This document shows positions 31,563-39,963 of a stretch of 64,000 nt of DNA, one piece after another. The notes under the pieces were generated by a model, which made no database searches, had not been told where the DNA came from, and saw nothing but the letters and a program-made list of their open reading frames with translations. The stretch is from CAWJTV01 sp963845695 (GTDB lineage: Bacteria; Planctomycetota; Planctomycetia; Isosphaerales; Isosphaeraceae), in assembly GCA_963845695.1 (NCBI GenBank), contig CAWJTQ010000017.1, positions 1-64,000 on the forward strand, in the 5' to 3' direction. Every line of letters starts with the position of its first letter. Position 1 is the stretch's first letter. The position numbers and the translations under genes are program-made.

Positions 31563-31999
31563 GGCATGAGGCTCTCATTGATCGGCTTTGACGAGGATCC
31601 CGCCGCGACGGCCAAGGCGATCCAGCCGATCAGCATCAAGACCCCGCCGAACGGAGTGATGGCACCGAGCCAGCGGAGACCGGTTGTGGACAGGATGTAG
31701 AGGCTTCCCGAAAAGACCAGAGAGCCCAGCAGGAACGACCAGCCGGCCGTCTGGATCCCCGTTCCACCCCGCCCAGTCGCTGCAAGCAGGCCCACGGCCA
31801 GGATCGCCAGGGCGCAGTACATGTGGTATTGGGCCGCCGTGTGGAAGTTCGCCTGGAGTCGCTCGGTGGTCAGGCCGCCGGAGAGCTCGCCCAGCGACTG
31901 GAACCGCGCCTGGAGTCCATGAGCCCCGAACGCACCCATCGAGACGGCCAGGAACCCCCAGACCGCACCGATCCTCAACCAGAATGCCGCACTCATCAT
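31559..31999 (-). CDS. DUF423 (YgdD-like) membrane protein
   Basis: 146 residues from ATG 31999 (a second ATG follows at 31996); GAGGA lies upstream. In-frame starts at 32047 and 32065 would overlap folC and add non-family residues. Four hydrophobic segments and the family signature MGAFGAHGLQARF...ANFHTAAQYHMYCALAILAV, GSLVFSGSLYILSTTGLRWL and ITPFGGVLMLIGWIALAVAA are present. Inner-membrane protein of unknown function. It sits 53 bases after folC, and its stop overlaps the ATPase start, so the defence-like pair is translationally tied to this housekeeping gene. Confidence 0.9.
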   Translation of the reverse strand: MMSAAFWLRIGAVWGFLAVSMGAFGAHGLQARFQSLGELSGGLTTERLQANFHTAAQYHMYCALAILAVGLLAATGRGGTGIQTAGWSFLLGSLVFSGSLYILSTTGLRWLGAITPFGGVLMLIGWIALAVAAGSSSKPINESLMP

Positions 32000-32052
32000 C
32001 GGATCCTCAGTCTTGGGTTCCTTGGCCGCTTGGGGGCGGGAGGCCATACGGC

Positions 32053-33444
32053 CTATTGCCGGCAACCTACGATGGAAGCAGGCTGAAGCCCCAGCACAAT
32101 CGCCCGTGCTTCGGCGGCGAGGAACAGCGAGCCGGTGACACAGATCAGGCCATCGGGGCCCGTCCGCCGATGGGCCAGCTCGAGGGCCTCCGCCGGGTGT
32201 TCGGTCGTCCGGATCGAGCGCTCCGAGAGCATCAGCGCAGCGGCGGCGATCTTGTCGGGGGAGACCGACCTGGGGTTCTCGACATACCGGGTTGCGATCA
32301 CCTCATCGAACTCGGGCAACAGGGCGCGGAGCTGGCCGGACAGGTCTTTCTCACGGGTCGTGCCGAAGATGAGGGTCCGGCGACCGGGCGGAAAACACAT
32401 GCGCAGCGTCTCGGCCAGTGCGATCGCCGAGGCGCCGTTATGAGCTCCATCGATGACGAGCCAGGGCCGATGTCCACACACTTCGACCCGTGCCGGCCAC
32501 ACCAGACCTTCGAAGCCGCGAGCCACCGAGTCGCGGCCGACCGTCAAGCCGGGTTGTACTTCGGCCAGAACGTCAAGACCCGCAAGCGCCACTGCCGCGT
32601 TAGGCGCCTGGTGGGGCCCGAGCAAGGGGAGGCTGAACGTCCCCCAGTCGGTCCTCCAGGTTCGCGCCGCGATCCGACACGGTGTGGGTCGGGTCATCGG
32701 CGATTCCGGGGGGATGAGGTCGAATTCGAAGTCCGCCCCCAACTCGTGCAGGCGGCACCGTCGGAGGGAAGCCACCCGCTGGATCGCTTGCCGAGCCTCA
32801 CCGTCGCGCACCCCACTGACGGCCGGGCGCCCTCGTTTGAGGATCCCGGCCTTCTCCGTGGCGATCAACCCGAGCGTGTTGCCGAGCTGGCGCGTATGGT
32901 CGAACGAGATGCTGGTGATGATCGAGAGCGCCGGCCGAACCACGTTGGTCGAGTCGAGCCGTCCCCCCATCCCGACCTCGAGCACGATCGCTCCGACGTG
33001 GTGGCGGGCGAAGTGGAGCAGTCCCATCGCCGTGGTGATCTCGAAGAATGTCGTCCGGCGCTCGCCATGGTGCGGGTCATCGCGCTCGAGCTGCGCGACG
33101 ACCTCTCTCACCTCATCGACCAGGTCGATCACCTCGGTCCGGGAGGCGTGTCGGCCGTCGATGGTGAACCGCTCCTCCAGGCGATGAAGGTGCGGCGAGC
33201 AGTAGAGACCAGTCCTCACCCCCGAGGCCGTCAGCGCCGCGGCCATCATCGCCGCCGTCGATCCTTTCCCCTTCGTGCCCGCGATGTGGATGATCGGCAA
33301 GCCGGCCTGGGGATCGCCCAGTTGCTGGAGTAGCCGGCGCATCCGTCCCAGTCTCAGCTCGGCCGGCACGTTGGGCATCCCCGACCACTCGTAATTCAAC
33401 CGGCCATAGAGGTAGTCGAGGCGTTCTTGATAGTCGGACAACAT
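32053..33444 (-). CDS. folC: Folylpolyglutamate synthase / dihydrofolate synthase
   Basis: Intact 463-residue Mur-ligase-family enzyme that adds glutamate to folates (and possibly to dihydropteroate) using ATP, in the cytosol. The P-loop IIHIAGTKGKGSTAAMMAAA (G56-S62) is present, with GLYCSPHLHRLEERFTIDG (the SPHL motif), FFEITTAMGLLHFARHHVGA, VLEVGMGGRLDSTNVV, SISFDHTRQLGNTLGLIATE (catalytic His and the Lys of the next helix) and the C-terminal-domain motif WLVIDGAHNGASAIALAETL. Length is slightly above the family's usual 420-440. First gene of the leftward folC-DUF423-ATPase-TOPRIM cluster. Confidence 0.95.
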   Translation of the reverse strand: MLSDYQERLDYLYGRLNYEWSGMPNVPAELRLGRMRRLLQQLGDPQAGLPIIHIAGTKGKGSTAAMMAAALTASGVRTGLYCSPHLHRLEERFTIDGRHASRTEVIDLVDEVREVVAQLERDDPHHGERRTTFFEITTAMGLLHFARHHVGAIVLEVGMGGRLDSTNVVRPALSIITSISFDHTRQLGNTLGLIATEKAGILKRGRPAVSGVRDGEARQAIQRVASLRRCRLHELGADFEFDLIPPESPMTRPTPCRIAARTWRTDWGTFSLPLLGPHQAPNAAVALAGLDVLAEVQPGLTVGRDSVARGFEGLVWPARVEVCGHRPWLVIDGAHNGASAIALAETLRMCFPPGRRTLIFGTTREKDLSGQLRALLPEFDEVIATRYVENPRSVSPDKIAAAALMLSERSIRTTEHPAEALELAHRRTGPDGLICVTGSLFLAAEARAIVLGLQPASIVGCRQ

Positions 33445-33545
33445 GGCGTCGTTCGCGTTCGGCTTCAGGGAGTCGCTGGGAGGCTACCGTCGGAAGGAGG
33501 AAAAAGGAAGGATGAATAGAGACCGAGTTCGTTCCGACTCAGCCT

Positions 33546-33957
33546 TCAGCCTTCCCGAGAGAGGCCCATCAACCGCTGGATGCGGGCGCAAAGGTCCAGG
33601 AGCGAGAGATCTTTGGTCCAGTAGTCATCGACGCCCAGGGCAAAACCTTCCAGCCGGGTGTCCGCGTCGCTTAGATGGGAGAGGATGATGACCTTCAGCC
33701 CCACGGCCTGTGTGGTCCGGCCCAGGTGCTCGAGGACTTCCAGCCCGTTGAGGATGGGCATCCAGATGTCCAGGAGCAGGAGCCCTGGCGAATGTGCGCT
33801 CACGAGGCCGATGCGCCTCTCCCCCGTCGCACGCCTCCCAGACCACGTGGCCCTCCCGGCGCAGGCATTCGGCATACAACGCCCTGAGGTCCGCGTCGTC
33901 CTCCGCCAACACGATGGTCGTCAAGACCTTCGCATTGCTATCGCCGAATGCTTGCAT
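33546..33957 (-). CDS. Single-domain response regulator (one frameshift)
   Basis: CheY-type receiver of about 135 residues. The N-terminal acidic pocket is in LTTIVLAEDDADLRALYAEC, the phosphorylated Asp in SPGLLLLDIWMPILNGLEVL, the Thr/Ser switch equivalent in KVIILSHLSD and the conserved Lys in GVDDYWTKDLSLLDL. A frame change near 33830 lies between HVVWEACDGGE and IGLVSAHSPG. ATG 33957 is the most likely start; the in-frame 34056 adds a non-family stretch. There is no output domain, so it acts by protein contact; the partner kinase is not nearby. Confidence 0.8.
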
Positions 33958-34512
33958 GACTTGTGCCGTGTCAGTCGGAATCCTCACCAACTCACCCTGA
34001 CCCAAGACGGCGGGCGAACGTCTTGAGCATACCGTGGACTGGGATCGATCCGCCATGCCAGTCGTTCGCGGGAATTGCGGTCGCTGTCCGGGTCAAGATC
34101 GCGAGACACAACCTCAAGCTCTATCAGGATTAGCGGGTCCAGATCACCGGGCCCGAGATCGGCCACGGCCCGACTGATCGCGAGATTCAGTCGGCGGTGC
34201 TGACAGAGCCGTTCAGCGGGGTGATTCCGGCTCCGTTGAAAACGTGGCTTGACGCTCCAGGACTGCTCGATACGCTGGCGGACTCGCGTTTCCATGGAAG
34301 CTGTGACCCAAGGGTGGTTTGGCGCGGGTGTGCCGACCGACGCACGGAACTCGTCGAGTCCGCGGCCTGTCCTGGGGGCAGCGCCGGGAGAACCCGCGTG
34401 ACTCCAGCCACCGTGGGTCCTGGCCGCCCGGGCTGAGGGCGAGCCTGAAGGGTGAAGCCCCCCAGGATTTCGCGGCGAAATTGCCCCGACCGAGGTCAGG
34501 GAGGACCCCGGG
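33958..34512. other. Gap with a possible gene remnant
   Basis: About 550 bases before hldE. On the minus strand two short frames join around 34190 (GAGITPLNGSVSTAD, then LNLAISRAVADLGPGDLDPL and ILIELEVVSRDLDPDSD), with codon use like real coding DNA. They have no clear start or full-length frame. This could be a small broken gene upstream of the response regulator; I do not recognise it. Confidence 0.3.
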
Positions 34513-36066
34513 ATGACACACGATCTGATGCGGCGCGTGGAGCAGCTCGGCAACCCTCGGGTCGTCGTGATCGGCGACTTGATCCTGGACCGTTATATCT
34601 GGGGCTTCGCGGAGCGGATCAGCCAGGAGGCGCCGGTCCCCTTGTTGCGTGCCGACCATCGCGAGCACCGGCTGGGTGGTGCGGCCAGTGTGGCGACGAT
34701 GCTCCGCGCGCTGGGGGGCGAGGTCCGGCTCATCGGCGGAGTCGGCCGCGATTTCGAGGCGGGTTTCGTGCGGCGGATGCTCAAGGATCACGGCATCGAC
34801 GATCATTGGGTCGTCGACCTGGACGATCGGCCGACGACCTTGAAGGAGCGGTACATCGGCCGGGCCCAGGACCGGCACCCGCAGCAGATGATCCGGGTCG
34901 ACTATGAAACGCGCGATCCGATTCCCGCTCTTGCCGAGGCCGGCCTGCACGCGGTCCTCCCCGAAGCGATCGGCTGGGCCGACGTGGTCCTGATCTCGGA
35001 CTATGACAAGGGCGTCTGCACGCCCACGCTGCTCGGCGCGGCGATCTCGACGGCCCGCGGCGTGGGCGTCAAGATCCTGGCGGACCCCATCCGCACCGCC
35101 GACTATTCGCGATATCGCGGCGTCCATTGCATGACACCCAATCGCCTCGAAGCCCAGCTTGCGACCGGCTTGACCATCACCCGGCCCGACGATGCTCTTC
35201 GGGTCGGTCGACGTCTGGTCGAGTCGCTGGAGATGGAGGCCGTGCTGGTGACGCTCGACCGCGACGGTATGGCGCTGGTGCGCGCCGACGGCCACGCCGA
35301 GCTGGTGCCGACCCGGCCCCGACAGGTCTACGACATCACCGGCGCCGGCGACATGGTCCTGGCCGTGGTCGGGCTCTGTCTGGCGGACGGGGCCGATTAC
35401 GACGAGGCGGCCGAGCTGGGGAACGTGGCGGGCGGTCTCGAAGTCGAGCAGTTTGGCGTGGCACTGTTGACCCGCGAGGATGTCATGCGCGACCTGGTCG
35501 AGCATCATCGACCCGACGGCTCCAAGCTGATGAGTCGCGACGGTCTGGTCGCCGAAGTCCGGCGGCGACGCCGGGCCGGTCAGCGCATTGTCTTCACCAA
35601 CGGCTGCTTCGATCTCATGCACCCGGGCCATGTGCGATTGCTGCGTCAGGCCGCGGCCCTGGGAGACTTCCTGGTCGTCGGTCTTAACTCCGACGCGAGC
35701 GTGTGCCGCCTGAAAGGACCGAATCGCCCGATCCACGGCGAGGACGCCCGCGCCGAGATCCTCGGCGCATTGGAAGCTGTCCACGCCGTGTCGATCTTCG
35801 ACGAAGACACCCCGCTGGAGCTGATCCAGGCGATCGGTCCCGACGTGCTGGTCAAGGGGGGCGACTACCGGCCGGAGGAGGTCGTCGGCCGAGCGGAGGT
35901 CGAGGCCGCCGGGGGCCGACTCGTGCTGATCCCCCTGGTCGAAGGGCACTCCACCACCGGACTCGTCCATCGCGCCGCCGATGGTGCGATCAAGGCCCAT
36001 GCCGCCGAGACCGTCCCGGCTCCGCATGTCGCGCGGAGCGCGGTTCCAAACCGCACTCGCAAGTAA
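34513..36066 (+). CDS. hldE: Bifunctional D-glycero-beta-D-manno-heptose-7-phosphate kinase / heptose-1-phosphate adenylyltransferase
   Basis: Intact 517-residue fusion with the usual order. The ribokinase-type kinase domain (1-330) shows VVVIGDLILDRYIWG, the glycine motif RLGGAASVATMLRALGG, VLISDYDKG and the catalytic anion hole DITGAGDMVLA. The cytidylyltransferase-like domain (about 355-490) shows IVFTNGCFDLMHPGHVRLLR (HxGH-type motif), VVGLNSDASVCRLKGPNRPI and VLVKGGDYRPEEVVG. The enzyme makes ADP-heptose precursors for lipopolysaccharide core, consistent with a Gram-negative envelope. A poorly conserved C-terminal tail of about 25 residues follows. It stands alone, with no other heptose genes in the window. 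Confidence 0.96.
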   Translation: MTHDLMRRVEQLGNPRVVVIGDLILDRYIWGFAERISQEAPVPLLRADHREHRLGGAASVATMLRALGGEVRLIGGVGRDFEAGFVRRMLKDHGIDDHWVVDLDDRPTTLKERYIGRAQDRHPQQMIRVDYETRDPIPALAEAGLHAVLPEAIGWADVVLISDYDKGVCTPTLLGAAISTARGVGVKILADPIRTADYSRYRGVHCMTPNRLEAQLATGLTITRPDDALRVGRRLVESLEMEAVLVTLDRDGMALVRADGHAELVPTRPRQVYDITGAGDMVLAVVGLCLADGADYDEAAELGNVAGGLEVEQFGVALLTREDVMRDLVEHHRPDGSKLMSRDGLVAEVRRRRRAGQRIVFTNGCFDLMHPGHVRLLRQAAALGDFLVVGLNSDASVCRLKGPNRPIHGEDARAEILGALEAVHAVSIFDEDTPLELIQAIGPDVLVKGGDYRPEEVVGRAEVEAAGGRLVLIPLVEGHSTTGLVHRAADGAIKAHAAETVPAPHVARSAVPNRTRK

Positions 36067-36228
36067 GGCCATCCGCGGGAAAGGAGGAAACCGCCGCCCG
36101 TGAAGGTTTTGTCGCATGGATGTGAAGAAATGAATCGACCTTGACGACGATTACGTACTCGGACTGGATCAGTCCCGACTATGATTGTCTGTAAACGCGA
36201 TTTGCTATCTCCTGGAGATGAACCCGAC

Positions 36229-37173
36229 ATGGATGTCCGGAACAGAGCCCGCTCGCGGCGACCGATCCTGCTGGCAACCGGGTTGACCCTGATGATGGGC
36301 GCCCAGGCTCTCGCCGACCCGATGTACACGGCGATCGATCTGGGTACCGGTGCCCCGACCTACGGCGTGGATGCGAGCGGCAACGGCACGATCATCGGGT
36401 CGAACGGTCAGACCTACACGTTCAACCCGGTGCAAAGCGTCATCGGCGCGTACGCGTCCGATACCACGCAGGGCGTTCCCATCGTTCAACCGGCACCGGT
36501 GAACGATCCGATGACGTACGGAAATCCCAACTATGCGTTCAGTTACTCGACCCTGTACGCTATGAACATTCAAGGACTGGCCGTCGGGATCAACCAGTAC
36601 GGCGTCTCTGGCCACCTGGAAAACAGCGAGGCGTTCCTCACTCAGCTCATGCCCAACGGTTCGTGGGGACCTCCGACTCCCCTCTGGTCGGGGGCCAATG
36701 GCTTCGCCGAGGGGTACCCGACCGCAATCGGGATCTGGGGCATCTCACCGAGTGGTCAAGTGCTCGGCTACGGCGATACGAATCCGATGATGTCGCCGGA
36801 CGCCAACGCGATGTATCTCTACGACTCGAAGACGCAGACGCTCACCAACTTGAACAGCCTCGTCAACTCGATGACGTGGACAAATGCCACGCTTCCCTAC
36901 GGTCAGAGTTCGAACTGGAATCTCAACGGCTACCTCGCTCAACTCGACAATAATGGACGAATCCTGGTTCAAGCGTACCAAGGTTATGGTGGGACGCCGC
37001 ATGAGCTGCTCCTTATCCCGGACGGCGTCTCCGTGGACCCGCTCGCGGTCCCCGAGCCCGCGACCTGGGTGGTTTTCGCCACACTGATCGGCGGATGGAT
37101 GGCTCGTCAGCGACTTCGGTCTCGCACGCGGACTGGAACGACGGCCAGAGGCCGGACCCGAGCCGAGTCGTGA
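36229..37173 (+). CDS. PEP-CTERM sorting domain protein
   Basis: 314 residues from ATG 36229 (GGAG upstream); an in-frame ATG at 36181 adds a non-signal leader. Signal peptide: RRPILLATGLTLMMGAQALA. The mature part is a beta-rich, Gly/Asn/Ser/Tyr-rich region of the 'HAF repeat' type (MYTAIDLGTGAPTYGVDASG; YAMNIQGLAVGINQYGVSGH). The C-terminus is a PEP-CTERM anchor: the VPEPATW motif, a hydrophobic span (VVFATLIGGWMA) and an Arg-rich tail (RQRLRSRTR). It should be exported and processed by an exosortase, and is probably found at the surface or in exopolysaccharide. Confidence 0.88.
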   Translation: MDVRNRARSRRPILLATGLTLMMGAQALADPMYTAIDLGTGAPTYGVDASGNGTIIGSNGQTYTFNPVQSVIGAYASDTTQGVPIVQPAPVNDPMTYGNPNYAFSYSTLYAMNIQGLAVGINQYGVSGHLENSEAFLTQLMPNGSWGPPTPLWSGANGFAEGYPTAIGIWGISPSGQVLGYGDTNPMMSPDANAMYLYDSKTQTLTNLNSLVNSMTWTNATLPYGQSSNWNLNGYLAQLDNNGRILVQAYQGYGGTPHELLLIPDGVSVDPLAVPEPATWVVFATLIGGWMARQRLRSRTRTGTTARGRTRAES

Positions 37174-37223
37174 TCTCGTCCCCACGCTGCGACATGGGGG
37201 CGAGGATCGCGGCCGAGGGAGCA

Positions 37224-38510
37224 TCACCGCTGAGATTCCTCGATAGCAGACGATCGCATTTCGGTCGTGCCTTCGACGGCCTCACGAGTCAAGCCCGCAT
37301 CGGACTCCCGGATCGCGGCTCGTTCTTCGGAGGCGAACGGTCCATTGAGTGAGAAGACCTCCTCGATCCACCATCGCCTCAGGTCAACTCCGGCCCGACG
37401 GGCGTCGGTCCAATCCTTGCCCACGGGCGACTTGACGCGGATCGCCGGGGCCGGCCACTCGCCCGCGGCGCGGTCGCCAGCCGGATCGGCATCATGAGCG
37501 GCGAAGATCGGTGTGGCGGCGGCGAGCTCCCAGCGCAAGTCCAGCCCAGACCGAGCCGACGCCGAGCCCATCGTGATGACGTTCGCGATCCCGCACAGCT
37601 CCTGGCCCAGCAAGAGCGCGTCCAGCTCCCCTTCGACCACGATCAGCGGCGAAGCGGCCAGGACCATCGCCCGCGACGGATAGACCCCCGGCCCGTCGCG
37701 GAACGCCTCGACGTACTTCGGCTTCCGGCCACTGGGCTGACGGATCTTCGCCATCGTCAGCCGGTCGCCTTCGAACCAGGGGATGATCAGGCCACTGGCC
37801 CGGAAGGATCGGATCTCGCTCCCGGTCGGGATCGTGACGCCGGACGTCCAGCCCAGCCGGGCCGCCCAGATTGTCGCGCCGGTCAACCCCCGCAGATGCA
37901 GCGTCCGTCGATAGGGCAAGCCCTCCCGCGACCACAGCCGCTCCTGGCCCCGCTCCACCAGGGACGCCGCTTCCGCCGGTCTCAGTCCGCTCGTTCGCAC
38001 AGCGCGCTGGGCGACGGGCGACGCGTGATAGGTGTCGGATGTGGACGAGGCGGCCGGATCGCATTTTCCCGACACCCGCCAATCCCCTCCCGCCAACCGT
38101 GGGCCGCCCGCTGCCCATTCCGAGCCCAGCCGGCGGACGGCCTCGGGAAACGTCACGTTCTGGAGCTTCATCACCAGGGCGGCGGCATCGCCGCGTTTGC
38201 CGCAACCGAAACAGCGCCACTCCGAGCGACCGGGAGTCACGCAGAACGACGGGTTGCGGTCGGGGTGGAACGGACACAACCACCACAGCCGGCCCGATCC
38301 CCCGGACTTCCGCGACGCGCCCATCAGGTCGGTCGCCACGACAGCCAGGTCGATCCGTTGCTTCATCGAAGGCCAGTCGAGACGCGCGGGACCGGGATGG
38401 CTCCGGCCCGGTAGATGTGCGGTCCTACGGTAGATGCCTGCTGTCTCGGGGCGCGCATCTACGGCGTGGGATGCACATCTCCGGTCTCGAGGGTCGATCG
38501 GTGCACTCAT
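37224..38510 (-). CDS. CHC2 zinc-finger / TOPRIM DNA primase-like protein, mobile-element type
   Basis: 428 residues. ATG 38510 follows GGGAG; the GTG at 38528 is less likely. The zinc finger appears as WWLCPFHPDRNPSFCV...WRCFGCGKRGDA (C-x2-H...C-x2-C), as in DnaG. The TOPRIM core has LIVVEGELDALLLGQELCGI (Glu-Gly) and IFAAHDADPAGDRAA (DxD). The RNA-polymerase basic patch of DnaG and its helicase-binding C-terminus are absent, and the length is well under DnaG's 580-600. Such short CHC2-TOPRIM proteins are common in plasmids, phages and integrative elements, next to an AAA ATPase. That neighbour is present but truncated, so this may be a replication-module remnant. Confidence 0.8.
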   Translation of the reverse strand: MSAPIDPRDRRCASHAVDARPETAGIYRRTAHLPGRSHPGPARLDWPSMKQRIDLAVVATDLMGASRKSGGSGRLWWLCPFHPDRNPSFCVTPGRSEWRCFGCGKRGDAAALVMKLQNVTFPEAVRRLGSEWAAGGPRLAGGDWRVSGKCDPAASSTSDTYHASPVAQRAVRTSGLRPAEAASLVERGQERLWSREGLPYRRTLHLRGLTGATIWAARLGWTSGVTIPTGSEIRSFRASGLIIPWFEGDRLTMAKIRQPSGRKPKYVEAFRDGPGVYPSRAMVLAASPLIVVEGELDALLLGQELCGIANVITMGSASARSGLDLRWELAAATPIFAAHDADPAGDRAAGEWPAPAIRVKSPVGKDWTDARRAGVDLRRWWIEEVFSLNGPFASEERAAIRESDAGLTREAVEGTTEMRSSAIEESQR

Positions 38511-38569
38511 GAAGAGACTCCCAGTCACTGAGGTTTCTTTCGTTCAGGAGGGATAGAAGTCAGAGTCAC

Positions 38570-39055
38570 TTACGACTTGCCCCGCTTGGGATCGACAGAA
38601 AAGAGGGTGATCGTCCCGAGCGGCTCGCGACCGCGCCAGAGCCAATCGGCCGGGCTCGGCACGATCTCGCTGGTGCGGGTCATCGGGACGTCCAGTCCCA
38701 TCGCCCGAGCGGCGGCCTCCTCGGGACCGGTTGCGAGCGGATGCGGCTGCGTCAGGTCGGTGTGGATCACGGTCTGCTTGATCGCCTCGGCATCGAGACA
38801 GCCCCGCAGCCATTCGTCGGTGATCGCCTGGCGATCGGTGAGCGGGGCATCGTGGATCCGCACCGCGATTGTCTGAAACTCTTTCGGGACCTCACTCAGT
38901 TCGGTCTCGGTCACGGGCAGGCCAGTCTTCAGCCGTCCCAGTAGGTTGGCGTCGCGCGGAGTGAACCACTCCGGACGGACGACGTCGAATCGCCTGAACC
39001 CGACCCCGCGCGTCCCTCGCGCTTCTCCCGTCTCCTGAACCGTACTTGCATGCAT
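38570..39055 (-). pseudogene. RepA-like (AAA_25) ATPase truncated just after Walker A
   Basis: 161 residues. The N-terminal part is unremarkable; the C-terminus reads PADWLWRGREPLGTITLFSV followed by DPKRGKS, matching the entry to the P-loop of RepA/AAA_25 ATPases ('LW.GRIPLG..TLL.GDPG.GKS'). A TAA follows the Ser immediately; VTL and a dozen non-native residues come after it, then another stop. All later ATPase motifs (Walker B, sensor) are missing. The next gene is the CHC2-TOPRIM primase, whose start lies 57 bases on. This is probably the stump of a deleted ATPase gene; ATG 39055 is a guess, as upstream frames carry coding-like sequence. Confidence 0.6.
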
Positions 39056-39274
39056 CGGCGCGGATCTCCGGGAGCGTGGTCAATCGGATCGTCTGGGTTC
39101 GTCGCAGAATCGCGCGTCGGATGGGTCATCCGGCCCCGATTCCTGCTACTTAACGGGACACCCTATACGATCTGGACTTCGACCGCTCCAGTTGCATAAA
39201 AATCGGCCGATGCGAATTTCGGTGCGGTGGACCTCGCCTCGATGAATCGTGGCTCAACCCCACCCGAGGGCCTC

Positions 39275-39718
39275 TCATGATGGTTTCGGGCGACCCGAGC
39301 CCCGTGATGGCGACCTCCGAAAGTCGGGTTCGATGCCCAACACCTCCTGCAAAACGTACAGATTGGCCAGCATCTCCGGGATGCTCAGAGGATTACGGCG
39401 GCCCCGATCTCAGACGTCGTGATCCAGAGTTCCCATGACCAGCTACTCTCGTCCGAACGACTCCGGATCTCGATTCGCGAAGAGCTCCGAAAGTTGGATT
39501 TCCAGCTCGTCCTGATGGGCGATGATCAGGTCGCAACTCGAACAGTAACAGCAGGTCTTGTTCAGGGCCACGGGGTTCCGCGGCTCAACGTGGATCAGAA
39601 GTGGGAACTTGCGTTGCTCCGTCGGGCGGTCACATTTCGGACAGATCGCGAACCGCTCCTCGGCGTAAGGGTTGAGGATGAAGCGGTGTCGGCGGGGGTG
39701 GTTGTCGATCAGGGCCAC
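39275..39718 (-). pseudogene. Conserved zinc-ribbon protein with two in-frame stop codons
   Basis: GTG 39718 is preceded by AGGAGG. The first 91 codons read MALIDNHPRRHRFILNPYAE, a CPKC knuckle (C26, C29), RKFPLLIHVEPRNPVALNKT and CCYCSSCDLIIAHQDELEIQ. A TAG (39443-39445) then interrupts, but the same frame continues as LVMGTLDHDV, a TGA (39410-39412), DRGRRNPLSIPEMLANLYVL and QEVLGIEPDF to a TGA at 39275. From memory of the family, the interrupted positions correspond to Tyr in 'YLV.GT' and Trp in 'V/TW', one base from TAC/TAT and TGG. So the gene seems inactivated by two point mutations without a frameshift. Function unknown. Confidence 0.6.
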
Positions 39719-39963
39719 GGAGCGGTCTCCTCCTGGAAGAATGTCGGCGATGACCTTTCCAGCTCTTCAGGAAGCGGAAGTCGAAAGGACCGGCCGCAAC
39801 CACAATTCCAAGGGAGGGGCGTCAATCCGGCTACTGGGCAATTCGATCGAACGCAAGTTGAACGTGCAATTTATGCGGACGTCAGGCAACACTCCCGGGT
39901 CGCAACCGGCGATTGGGTCGCACGGCCTTGACGAGGGGGTGCTTCAGGGGTCTGGTCCGCGCG

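Noticed and set aside
34213..36117. A 634-codon open frame on the minus strand
   Set aside because: It is antisense to the intact hldE gene; its sequence is Asp/Gln/His-rich and motif-free, as expected of a shadow frame in high-GC DNA.
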